From assembly GCA_009801015.1 (NCBI GenBank), contig VHZZ01004988.1, positions 39,665 through 80,038 on the forward strand: a stretch of DNA of 40,374 nucleotides. Direction: 5' to 3'. Of the stretch, positions 10,389 to 21,064 are shown piece after piece. Positions within the stretch are counted from its first letter, which is position 1. Every line of letters begins with the position of its first letter. Under the pieces are notes generated by a model. It was not told the DNA's origin and did not search any database. It saw nothing but the letters and a program-made list of their open reading frames with translations. A program made the translations under genes and the position numbers. Source of the stretch: Silene noctiflora. Its lineage: Eukaryota > Streptophyta > Magnoliopsida > Caryophyllales > Caryophyllaceae.

Positions 10389-11126
10389 TGAAATCGTGTA
10401 AAAGGTGCGGCGGATGAAATTAGGGTTTTCGAGAATTGGGGGAAAAATAGAAGAATTGAGAGATTTGGGGAAGTGGGGATTTCTGAAGTAGTGAAATGTA
10501 AGGGAAAAAGGTTTAATAAAAAGGCGCGAAGATGAGAAAGAGGGATGAGAAAAGGGTTTGAATTGTCGTAGAATTTTTGGGGGGAAATTATGGAGGGAAA
10601 ATGAAAAAGGAATACAAGTCACAATGATGAAATTGAGAGGAGATGAAATGGATCGAGGTATCAATAAAGGAAAAATAAATTACTCGGAAAATTAGACTTG
10701 AAACGGTTTTTTTGTCGGTAAAAGAGTCACATAGGCGATTTTAATGTTTACAGGTTCGAATTCATGTGAATATGAATGATGACATACATTTTGTATATCT
10801 GTGTATATACTAACGATTAATTGTTTTTTTGGTGCATTACTAACGATTAATTGTTGACAATGTGAATATGAGATACATTTTGAATATGTGTATATAAATG
10901 GATTGGATACTGAAAAGGACTTTTTATCGATGTATTATAGATTTATAGGCAATAGGTCTCGACTTTGTATGCTCACTCTCACCATGTTTTAAACTTTGTG
11001 AATTTAGTAGAAGAGTTAATAGTCGTTGGTCACACACTCACACCCGAACTCGTAGCCTAAGCTGAATGACTCGCTTTTCACGTCTACAAACTCTCCATTT
11101 GAAAGAGTATTGCTATATTTGTGATT
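10389..11126. other. ASF1 promoter/leader and F-box 3' flank
   Basis: 10389-10660 is purine-rich on the plus strand, so pyrimidine-rich in the ASF1 direction, as expected of a leader and core promoter. 10740-10905 holds a local degenerate duplication (GTGAATATGA, ATACATTTTG and CTAACGATTAATTGTT each occur twice). No gene is seen. Confidence 0.45.
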
Positions 11127-12995
11127 TTAGATAACCAACTTAGTTATGGGACGATCAAAAAAACGTTTGGGATCACATATGATGGTCTCAAGATTGCATG
11201 CCAAAAACACAAGACACAGTATCAATTCAACGTCGGCAGTGCATCCATTAAATCCAACTATCTGCACCACTTTAAGATTTGAAAGAGTTGTTCGCTCTAT
11301 CAGCCCCATTCCATCAAAGAACTCCCAATCAAACCTCTTCTCAAACTCGACATTTTCTCGTACTACATTTGCATTAGACAGGTCCACTTCCTGCAGCTCA
11401 TCAGCCTCGATCTCCAGCTTATCTCTATGACACGCAATCTGCAAGATTTAAAGATGTTCTAATTGAACTCAGAATTGTACAGAATCATTAAACAATTGAT
11501 CAACTTCACTTCAGCAACTCCAAATAAATAGCAACATAACAGAGCAGAAAAAGAACGTTTGCATGACATAAGTAGAGGAAGAGTCGGTGAACGAAACATT
11601 TAGTATGATATATTGATATCTAATGACTTTAACGTCTTTAAGTCTTTTGAAACATATATCTCCGCTTTCAAAAAGTTTGTTTTTTGAAGACGTGTTCCTG
11701 CACGGCTGCAACTATTCCTCTTTTGTAGATGCAGTCACCTTGTCTGAGAATTGACTCATTCCGAATCCCACAGTTCAATAAATACTCGATGTCCGATACC
11801 CGTATTCAAGTCTCAGACTCTCAGTAACATGGGAAATGACTGACTAGACTCACTAGAGCAACTTTGAGATGATGAGTATGACCATATTAACTTGTAAGTA
11901 GAATATTACCTCCAACTTAAATTCGCTCAGCACTGGGCATGCCATAACAAAGCGTGTTACGCTGAACAGGTCAAATTCCACCCCACCAACTTGCAAATTC
12001 AACTGCTCTAGATTGCAGAAAGTGGGAACTCCTGTAGGGATCTTACCGAACTAAGACACAAAACGGATCACCGTAAGAAGGGCTCAAACCAACTTCATGA
12101 GGGATAGATTGTAAGACACCCCCAAACAAACAGACAAAAAAACTGACCATTAGATTAAAGGAAAGCTTGGTGAACTGCGCAGCAAGGTGTGCGATTTGCT
12201 GAAGGATTGAATCAAAGAAGCCAAAATAATTCCCACCAAAACTTGCTTCAATGAACACCGTTGTGCTCTTGAACACTACATTAGTAAAAGGATTTACAGG
12301 GGCATAATCAAAATAGATAAGATTGGCAGCATCAATCTCAAGTTCTCTTAAATGGCGGCAAGAACGTATTGTCAAGTGTTTCAACTTGCAAGATAAACCA
12401 ACAACCTTCAATCTCATCAATGTTTGTGAATCGTCAACATATAGCTGTTCCAAGTGATGACCCCGTGACAGTAAATATTCAAGAAAAATTCCACTTACAT
12501 TAACACTCGTCAAATGAAGGGACTTTAGGAAACTGATGCCACTCTCACCGACACCAATTGATGGCTTTAAAATGTCGAGTCCGATAGTGTATGAAAATAA
12601 GTTCAGCTCCAGGTTCTGAACTTTTTTAGATAGAGCAAAACTCACCCATTTGTCAATGTGATGAGCATCACTGCTACCAAGGCTAAACGAAACCCTAAAT
12701 GTGTCGATGCATGTGCTGCAATGCAACGGACTACTTGATTGGCCCAATTCACATATTTATTCTTTTGGCTCTCAGTAAAAGAGAGGATGTTTCTTGGATT
12801 TGGATCGCTTTCTGGGAATACGGTTAAATGATTAAAATCCAGATGCGTCCGCTTGGCCCAAAGGTACCTCCATCTTTTGGAAATAATGCTGGTTTTTGCT
12901 GCTTCTTTCATCCCCATAGGAGACAGAAATGTCCAAAGAATGTCATCTGGCAATTCACTAATACGATCCCCAACGTTGTCATGATTCTGAAACAT
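11127..12995 (-). pseudogene. F-box/LRR (FBD-like) protein gene with a one-base frameshift
   Basis: F-box proteins recruit substrates to SCF ubiquitin ligases. Exons on the minus strand are 12148-12995, 11910-12050 and 11127-11438. Junctions are ATG|GTCAGT, TTAG|TTCGG, GAG|GTAATA and GCAG|ATTGCG, all phase 0. The F-box reads DRISELPDDILWTFLSPMG and ends ISKRWRYLW. LRR-like repeats follow (SFLKSLHLTSVNVSGIFLE, LKHLTIRSCRHLRELEI), then a C-terminal FBD-like part (LSNLKVVQIVGFNGC). Reading is broken inside exon 1 near 12725-12728. The family frame runs to NWANQVV in one phase and resumes as LHCSTCIDTFRVSFSLG in another, consistent with one missing base. Apart from that the gene (about 433 aa) looks intact, so it is either a very young pseudogene or an assembly error. 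The true start is unclear: the ATG at 12995 overlaps a good splice acceptor (TGTTTCAG|AATC), so an upstream first exon is possible. Confidence 0.75.
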
Positions 12996-13759
12996 AGCAA
13001 TACAAATCGAACAATTTTGGAGTCATCACTTTTCCATCCATTCAAGTGGTTCTCACTGATAGAGGGCTAATCGAATGAAGATGACGGGGATTAAGGGCTC
13101 CCACTATTCGCCTATCTAAATCACTCCGGTAAGGTAATGACGAAAGTCAAATAGTGCTAATCAAGTGAAACAAATAACGATTAGCGTATTGCAAGACGGG
13201 CAGTATATAACACAAATTCTCATTTGTGACGGACAAGCTTGTGACATGAGACAAAGGGTCAAGTGGAGATGGTTGTGAGAGGTCACAAGCTTCCTACTGT
13301 ATATGACCCGGTGGCGGTATCTCATTTTCCAACAGATAAAACAAAACTTACCCTTTTTGCAGAGGAAAGGGCAGCCGTAGAATGACATAGCAAATTAGCA
13401 AGTTACCACCAAAAACTTTGACTGTCCTACACCAAATACATTACCAACAGTTAATCTACAAGAAATCAACTGAAGGAAAATAGAATAGTCAGGTAAAAAA
13501 AAATAAAAAATGGGTCATTGATAATGCAACACACATTCTTGTTCAAGACCTGAAATATTGCCTAAAACTTAAAATGGGTCAAATACGAGAGTAACAAAGG
13601 TAATTTCAAGCAAAGATACAAACTGAGCATGGATAACATAAGATCAATCAGACTCAAGAGTAACTATCTAACAACAAAGACAACATGAGATCAATCATAC
13701 CGGAGCAAAAACGCCCAAAACCCTCGTATTGTTGAGAAAACCAAAGAGTTTAACACATC

Positions 13760-14420
13760 AAGGACCTGTCAAATCCTGACCGATCCGTAATTCCGACCGT
13801 CGACCCGTTTTTTCAAGGGTCAATACTAGACCAGGCAAACCGGCCAAACTTATTGGATTCAGGTCGGGTCAATTCAGACCTAGAACATTATCATTTATCA
13901 GGTTAGTTCCTATCGGGTTGGGTTATTTCAGGCTTCGAGTGTTTTTCGGGTATGTTGGTCAAGTTATTTTCTGGTCAAATGGGTCGGATTGTTTCGGGTT
14001 GAATATTTTTCAAGTTAATGATTATGAGGAAAAAAAAATACTTCGTTTTATATTATTACCTATTTATAGTTTAGTCTTGATTATTGATCCCCTTATTTTA
14101 ACGTAAAATAATACGGTATTAAGTATGATTTCAATTAGTCATTTGAAATCTTTTTGGATGTTTTTGTTCGGTAGAGCCATTTTCGGGTTAAGTGGTTTCC
14201 GATCAGGCCAATTCGGGTCGGCTTAGTTTGAATTTCGGGTCAACAAAAAGCTTGGGACATGTTGGGGTCAGATCTGGTCAATTTGAATTTCGGGTCACAT
14301 TGAGATGCTATAGTCGGGTTAATTTCGGGTTTCGGGTCAACCTATTCAGGTTGGGTTGAATTTTCCCAGATCTAGCCAAGACCCACAAATTCCGGTTTAC
14401 GACCCGAACCCTAAATAACC
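13760..14420. repeat. Degenerate (T)CGGGTCA-rich low-complexity block
   Basis: The motif TTCGGGTCA and its variants (TCGGGTTA, GGGTCAATT, and complements such as GACCCG near the edges) recur dozens of times without a fixed period. It looks like old, diverged short-unit satellite sequence. An open frame within it (13918-14106) reflects only the composition. Confidence 0.6.
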
Positions 14421-14489
14421 AGTAATTTAGGCTTGAAATCTGATCGGAACAGATCGATCTGTTGGACCAAAGATATTTACTTTTAGACT

Positions 14490-14620
14490 CAGTTCTTTCT
14501 GACTGAAAAGAGCTGAATTGAAGTCAATAGAGCTGAATTGAACTGAACTGAAATAAGAGTTAATTTATGAAGAGATGTGCTGAACTGAACTCAGTGGAGC
14601 ATAACTAAAGTGAAATAAGT
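14490..14620. repeat. GAACTGAATTGAACTGAA repeat, copy 1 of 3
   Basis: Short degenerate units of the form (A)ACTGAA and GAATTGAACT repeat through this block. Related blocks lie at 18105-18290 (same strand) and 36285-36480 (complementary strand), so this is a dispersed family and not a single expansion. Confidence 0.6.
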
Positions 14621-15044
14621 TGAAATTAAGTCCAAAAGAATGAGACCTTAGTACTTTAAATTACAAAAATAATTAAAAAATTTATTTTATATAACGACTT
14701 AGCTTTGAATAATAAGATAAGGTAATTGAAATCACTTAATTTTATATAAAGTACTAATATTATAAATATATGCTTAATTTTTAAAAAAATTGATTACAAA
14801 TAAAATTGGTCTCATATTATAATCTTAGCCCGACATGTAATCCGAATGACCTGACCAGTATTTGACTTGATTAGTAATTGACTCAATCCGTATTTGACTC
14901 AATCCATATTCTATCTCGAGTCGACGTGTATGCCAATGACGTTTAATAAACGGGGATGGAGAACTTGAAATCTTTTATTGTGTCATTTTATTTTTACCTC
15001 TATTTTAATCAATTATAGAACAGTTTTAAATAAGAATACAAATC

Positions 15045-15232
15045 GCTTGTTACCTGCACGGGAGTGCCTCAAAGCGTTGCAAAATGGCAACGAATTGAGA
15101 GGTCCCGGGTTCGACTCCATACACGAGACTGCTGCGGTTACCTGTCAATCTGTCATCAAGGGCAACCTTGATGACTTTACCGGATCCCCGGGGCTTGCAG
15201 GGTGTTACCTCGGGCAACCAAAAAAAAGACAA
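15045..15232 (+). mobile_element. SINE-like element, candidate
   Basis: A tRNA-like head runs from GGGAGTGCCTCAAAGCG to a B box GGTTCGACTCC at 15110-15120. The body has a small inverted repeat (ATCAAGGGCAACCTTGAT), and the end is A-rich (CAACCAAAAAAAA). GC content is clearly above its surroundings. I could not fix a target-site duplication, so ends are approximate. It lies about 200 bp upstream of the small membrane-peptide ORF. Confidence 0.45.
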
Positions 15233-15428
15233 GTGTCATTTCCAAATAACATGACTCACCACTTCAATCTCCATGTGGAAGTATTTCTCTTCCAATATTT
15301 GCAACTCCCCTCCATTTTTCCCCAGAAAAACAACCCAAAAATGCTCCTCTTATTTTGATCTCATCATAATATTTTGCAACATAAAATTAGTAAAAATGTT
15401 GATGAATCTAGTGAGCATACAATCAATA

Positions 15429-15539
15429 ATGGATTTAGCTGTAGCTGGAATTTCATTAATGATTGGTCTCGGAATTTTCGCTTTCATTGCTTCTGTTCTT
15501 TGTTCTGCTGCCTTTGTTCAACATACCAAGGATGCCTAA
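15429..15539 (+). CDS. Small single-helix membrane peptide, 36 aa
   Basis: The 36-codon frame begins MDLAVAGISLMIGLGIFAF, continues through a hydrophobic stretch to about residue 29 and ends QHTKDA. One transmembrane helix (about residues 4-29) with small residues (Gly, Ala, Ser) on one face is what I see. The frame is open further upstream to 15273, but that extension is low-complexity, while the MDLAVAG start gives a compact peptide typical of plant membrane micropeptides. I have an impression that similar peptides exist in other plants, but cannot confirm it. A GT donor-like site (TCTTG|GTATGA, near 15577) just after the stop suggests a spliced 3' untranslated region. Function unknown. Confidence 0.55.
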   Translation: MDLAVAGISLMIGLGIFAFIASVLCSAAFVQHTKDA

Positions 15540-16094
15540 ATGTTTCAATTTTGATCAATGCCCTTTTCAGATCTTGGTATGATATTATTACCCATTTTTC
15601 TAATTCTGGCAATTTAATTCATTTGGTTGTTATAATTTGGAATTGTTTGTGTTTGATTATTGTTTAATGTTTAGAAATTTGGCGTTTGGGTGGTTGTTAA
15701 TTGATGCGTGATTGTGTTTTGCAATTGTTGGTGGCTTTCATGCAAATTTGATTAATTTGTGATGATAAAATTTTCGCAAATTCTTAACTGTGACGATCAC
15801 GAGGTTGTGACGTCTCACAACCGATTTTAAATAATCTTGAAAGAAAGGGGCTGTGAGGCGTCACAACTCACAAACCTAAGCCTGTGACTGTCACAAATTC
15901 CTACGGGTGACGGTCACAAGCTTGATAGAGTTTGATTCTTTGGTGCTTTCAGATAGAGTTAGTGATGTGTTAACCTACATTTAATAGTATCATTAGATTT
16001 GCATTACTATAAATTAAGGTTCAACAGTAATCTGTCTAGCATCAATGATGTTTTTTCAAGCTCTAATTGAGTAATTGGTAGGGTTGAGATGCTG

Positions 16095-16178
16095 GTGGAA
16101 ATCCCGTATTCTAGTGGCAATGATAAGCTTTGAATTGTGGAAATCCCGTATTCTAGTGGCAATGATAAGCTTTGAATT
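16095..16178. repeat. Perfect 42-bp tandem duplication
   Basis: The 42-bp unit beginning GTGGAAATCCCGTATTCTAG occurs twice, head to tail and without any difference, at 16095-16136 and 16137-16178. Perfect identity in non-coding DNA implies a very recent event, or an assembly artefact. Confidence 0.9.
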
Positions 16179-18104
16179 CTCTTGGATTGTATTGTTCAAA
16201 TGTGTTTGGATAACACAAGTGATTTTGATGGAGTGATTGCTCCCCTCATCCCTTAATGATGAGGTCAAAGTTCGATCCCTGCTAATGGGGATGTTGCAAA
16301 CTTGTTGGCGAGTCGTTTACCTCTTCAGACAGCATCTCTAGGGGATTATCCATTGTTGTCGTCTTGTCGATGATGGATACCCCGAAGTGTTTGGATAACA
16401 TGAGGAAGTTCGATGATGCATGAATGAAGTGTACTTCATGTATAAAGTATGGGAGAAGTGCATGTATTGTATCTGAATTTAAAGGACCATGCATGGGAAA
16501 GTAGAGGATGATTCTTTTTAAATGAGACAACAGGTTATGGGAGTTGTGTATGTGATAATGTGATGATTTTATTATACTCCTTGATGGGCTGTGTAACTGT
16601 GTTGTATGCAATAATGTAATTGATGATTGTATAAAGGACTGAAATTACTATTGAAATCCAATATCACAATCAAGCAAACGAGCTTGGGTGAAGAAGAATA
16701 CAAGCGGGTTTTGGGGGTTTGAGGCAGTTTATGCTCTTTATCTCTGTAAAAATTTCGGGGATTTATATAGAGGTGCTGACTACATATTGGAAGTATTTAA
16801 TTTTTGTGCTTCGAGAGGTTATTTTTACTTTCGAAATTATTGTAGGATTCAGGTTGTAATTTGGAGGTAACCGTTTATAAGGGTTTTGCCGTGGGGATTG
16901 ACGGTTCATCTCATCTCGTTAGTAACTAATTTGAAGCGGCAAGTGTACTGTATTTTAGCTGATTAAGTCTGTTTGGTCTGTTTGTTTATGCCTAGAGTTT
17001 TGAGTATTGACCTTAAATCTGGTCTCATCTTGTTGATAACTTGCATTTTCTATATCTACAAGGACTACAAACTTCTTGGTTGAGATTCTAGACTGGTGGT
17101 ATATTTATGCTTTGTTTTCTACTCTTTCCGAATATTTTCGATATAAAATACATTGATCGAGGTCGTCTTATTCAATTCTCAAACGGAGATTTAATATCAT
17201 GACTTTGGAATTGACAACACGACAACCAAGCAGTCATTGTAGATCAACTTTAAAACTAAGATTTGATTTCATGGCTCTCTGTATCCATTTAAATCCTAGC
17301 AGGTGACTGAGATTCTTAGTGCTGACATGACAGCATTTGCAGTTTTGCAGGAAGCTTATACTGCTGTCATGTTCCGTTGGCTTCTAACCAGTGCTTTGTT
17401 GTGTCACTCGGCCGTGAGTCCGACAGTCGATACCAATGTTGATATGAAGACTTCTTTGAAATGACGGTTAGATGTTTTTGTATGAGCCCTTGTAATTTAG
17501 CCGGTAGCATAGATTTTTCAGTTTCATGTTCATGTATGTATAAATGTATGGTCTTGCATAGATTTGCCATCATTCGGCTATAGTGAGCTAGTAAAGCAGG
17601 TCTTTCCAGTGATGGTTTTTGGCAATAATGTCAATGTTTGAACAATGTTGCATCAGTAAGGTGATAAGCTTCACACGTCCAAGCAGCAACGATAAACTTC
17701 GTGTTTTTTGACAGTTCCCATATAAGTTATTGTTGCCTTTCTCGCACTGTTTTGCAATGCTTGTGTCTCTTATTAGTCGCAAAGTTGTAGATCGCAAGTC
17801 TTGTAGACATGTTACTCAGCTTGGAGACTCGCATAGCAATAAGAGTCTGGACTGGCAACCTGTCTATATGTCTCTTGTCGTCCTCTCCAAATTCTTATTG
17901 TCTCTTGACCGCTTATCTTGAAGCTCGGCCGACATTGGCATAGCCATAAGAGTCTGAAGTTTAATAGCGGACAATAGTATATTTGTGGTGGTAATGGCAG
18001 CGGAATACCGATCACAAATAACTGTTTTATAATCTCTGCAATGTAGGAGTCCGCGTCTAGATTTTACGACCGATTCTTCTTTATGACATTAGTCATACTT
18101 TATG

Positions 18105-18290
18105 CCTAAACTGAACTAGGATTCAAACTAAATTAAACTGAATTAGGACTTGAATTGAGTTTAGCTAAATCAAACGGAACTGAATTAGAACTTAAATTGA
18201 ACCAAACTAAGAGAACTGAATTAAACTGAGTTAGGACCTGAACTGAACCGAGTTCAAATAAACTTATAACACCTGAATTGAACTACACAT
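18105..18290. repeat. GAACTGAATTGAACTGAA repeat, copy 2 of 3
   Basis: Degenerate units such as AAACTGAATTAGGACTTGAA and GAATTAAACTGAGTTAGGACC repeat here. It is the same family as the blocks at about 14.5 kb and 36.3 kb and lies about 330 bp upstream of the SUMO-like gene start. Confidence 0.6.
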
Positions 18291-18615
18291 GTTCAAAAGA
18301 TAAAGCAAACTAGTAGTAGTAGATACGTTTCTAAATCTCTCTATCCGTAATCGTAAAATCAGATATTTTACTATAAAACCGTCATTTAGTACCCCATGTA
18401 AAGCAAATTAAAATCTATATTTATGTTAAGAAATATTTACTCTTAAATATATATACTTTTCTCAAAAAAGATAAATCATCTTTATAACCCAACGTATTAA
18501 AAATTTTTTTGTCAAAAAACAAAGAAATCATAATCTCTTGCATAGAGAGAGGGGAAAAAAGAAGCGTATTTTTCAAGTTTGGGCGCCACACTTCAAAAAC
18601 CACCAACACTCAACA

Positions 18616-21064
18616 ATGGTGAGTAATTCAATTTTTAATTAATTTCAACTTTCAATTTTCCAATTAATTTCTAATCAATTGAATCTTAACAATATAACCC
18701 AATTTTTTTAAGGCTGATTTTAATGAAGAACTTGAGCCACTTTTCGATTACCATCGTGTTCAACCCGTTAATTTCATCACTCTTGAAGGTTTGCCCTTTT
18801 TAATTCTCTCTAATTTGATTATTAATTTCTTAGTTTTGATGTTTTTCTATGTTTAATTTTTAATTTTTTTGTGCAGACGATTTAGATTCTTCACCTGCAT
18901 ATATTTCCAAGCGAAGAAAATTCAGTAAAGATGTAATTATTTTTTGTTTAATGTGTTGAATTTTTGTGGGTTTGATTTGTTTTAGTGATTTTTTTTTATT
19001 TTTGATTTTAGGGTTTTGTTTATTTGAGGATTTTGGTTGATGGGTATGTTTTGATTTTGGTAATTAGGATGGTAAGAAGGTAGATGATGGTGATGAAGAT
19101 GGAAAAACAGATAAACCAGTAGTTTGTGTGGATTTAGATGATGATGAGGAGGATTGGTTACCGCCGCCTCCGAAAAATGTAGCTCCTGTTGTTAGACGAG
19201 AGGAGGATTCCGCTATTAAAGAATTGAGGTGATTAATTTGCCTCTGATTTGGTTGTTCTTTTGCTTAATTAATTGAAAGTTGAGTGTTCTATCTGGAATC
19301 GTGTTTCCCTTCAATGCTCGTATCACAGTATATGTTGGATGCGTTTCAAATTGTCGGGCTTTATTATTTTTATGAAATCCCTTGGCTAATCAATTTAGTA
19401 TTGAAGTGTCGTGTCTGAGCATTACCCGATGTGATATGAAACTGAAGAGTGAGTATCATAGACCACAAGTCTGCAATTCTTCTTATATATCAGTATTGGT
19501 ATCTGGCTATTTTCCTAGACTGCATAACTAGCTAATACTTTCAACCGTGACACGAAATCCCTGAGTTTTAGTCTCCTACTACAGTGAGATACCCGCCCTG
19601 TTCTTTTCTCATCAAGTAGGGAAAATGAGAGAAGAACTTTTAACGGAAAGCACTCCAGCCCCCAAAGCCGGAACCAAACGCTGCCCTAGTATTTGGTGGT
19701 TTCCGGCTCTTAGCTAACTTAGGCAAAAGCATTCTAGTATTAGGTGACCTTTTATCTTCTACTTTTATTTAGATTAGTTTGAAATACATGCAACTTTTAT
19801 TTCTATCGGAATGGCTGGCACAGGCAGTGTTGATTAGCTCTATTTCCATTGCTCTGCCTGTGTACTAGTTTATTTACGCACTCACAGGAGCGTAAATTTT
19901 TGTTGTTTGATTATTTTATTTTAACATTCAGTCGAACTGGAAGCTTTAAATATTCATGTCAGTTGTTTGAACAACCTATACGGATTCGGATGATGATTAA
20001 TGTTAGCCGACCCTAACCTATGTTGAGACTAAGGCTTTAGCCGTCCCTAACCGTAACCTATGTTGGGACTAAGGCTTTGTTGATGAGTTTTAGCAACAAG
20101 TGGCCTCCATAGGTTAGTGGTTGACCTTTGGCTGTGCGTTTAAACCTTGACCTCCTCTATTACTTACTATGGGTTGGGTACTGGCTGGAAAACAGTTTAG
20201 GGGTAAGGGGGTCTGAATGTTTGATATCGGATTATTCTGATGGGTTTAATTTCCTACTTGGCCAGTTGCCAGTGCTTCTGTATTTTAAGATGGTATATTC
20301 TTGTGGATTCTATAGGCCAGTACCCTCTTCCTACCCATTTTTGTACGTCAAATCATTTGTTACCCATTCGACACTCGCAAGCATTTTTCACATCAATGTT
20401 TTATCCCTTAAAAGTAGTTTAGAATTCAGAAAGTTGTGCTTACTTGGTATTAACTTGGCTTTACAGAATGAAAAAACAAGAATTGGTATCAATAGTCCAG
20501 TCTGCTGAAAATACGTTACGAGCTGTGGATGAAGCTGCCAAAAGATCAGCTACAGTCTCCTCAGACTCTGGAGTGGAACAAACGACTCTAGAAAGCGCTG
20601 ACGAACCAGCAAAGCCTGCAGCTGATAGACCCAAAATTGTCATATCCATCCAAGACAAGTCTGAAACCAAGCAGTATCGCATATATGCGGTATGTTCTCT
20701 AATTTTTTGTACTAGAGTCTAACTGTACTCGCTCTTTTCTTATGTTCTTTTGGGAAGATAAGGAAGTTTGTTCTGTATATCTCCTACGAATAATGTCTTC
20801 ACCATGTCACTACGTCATCTCTCTACGTATTTCTGTTTTTCTCCCCTTCACAGCGTGCTGTCTTTCCTGAATTTCCATCTTTTCCTCTCGTTGTAACAGG
20901 ATGACAAGTTTGAGCAGTTGTTCAAAAGGTATGCAGAGAAGCTGAAGGTAGGGTTAGAAAAGCTGGTGTTTTCTTTCGATGGGGATAAAATCAATCCAGA
21001 TTCTACTCCTAAAAGCCTTGGAATGGAAGATGATGATCAGATTGAAGTAAATGTCAAGCCCTAG
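18616..21064 (+). CDS. SUMO-like domain protein (Rad60/NIP45/Esc2-related)
   Basis: Exons are 18616-18618, 18713-18788, 18877-18932, 19068-19228, 20467-20689 and 20900-21064, summing to 684 nt (227 aa) with all GT-AG sites in frame. Exon 1 codes only the initiator Met (ATG|GTGAGT). The N-terminus (ADFNEELEPLFDY) leads to a basic patch (SKRRKF) and an acidic-proline motif (VDLDDDEEDWLPPPP, near residues 65-80). A Lys/Glu-rich helix (KKQELVSIVQSAENTLRAV) follows. Residues 154-227 form a ubiquitin-fold SUMO-like domain (KIVISIQDKSETKQYRIYA to GMEDDDQIEVNVKP). The chain ends VKP with no diglycine, so it should not be conjugated like SUMO. Related proteins act in SUMO-dependent genome maintenance by binding the SUMO E2. 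The plant counterpart resembles At1g68185. Intron 4 (1.24 kb) holds a short direct repeat near 20010-20076. Role in this plant is inferred from the family. Confidence 0.9.

Larger units (their letters stand above)
12996..15428. other. Repeat-rich intergenic region
   Basis: No conserved reading frame was found. From 13000 to 13740 there may be an untranslated first exon of the F-box gene (a GCTCCG|GTATGA donor-like site near 13700 on the minus strand). Dispersed TGTGAC/GTCACA-rich sequence lies near 13210-13310. Two low-complexity blocks and a SINE-like repeat follow and are listed separately. 14640-14830 is very AT-rich. Confidence 0.5.
15540..18615. other. Intergenic or untranslated, no clear gene
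   Basis: There is no conserved protein. Contents are TGTGACGTCACA-like dispersed sequence at 15785-15925, a perfect 42-bp tandem duplication (listed), a weak tRNA-like B box near 16268-16278, and the second ACTGAATT block. A 45-codon frame at 17327-17464 begins MTAFAVLQEAYTAVMFRW and follows AG-rich acceptor-like sequence. It may be part of a spliced transcript from the upstream small-peptide gene, but I cannot support it as a gene. Confidence 0.45.

Noticed and set aside
15273-15428. Longer 88-aa version of the small membrane peptide
   Set aside because: The extra 52 residues are low-complexity and look like a translated leader. The MDLAVAG start gives the compact peptide.
17327-17464. 45-codon frame (MTAFAVLQEAYTAVMFRW and on)
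   Set aside because: It sits beside acceptor-like sequence and might be part of an exon, but I found no partner exon, conserved motif or start evidence.
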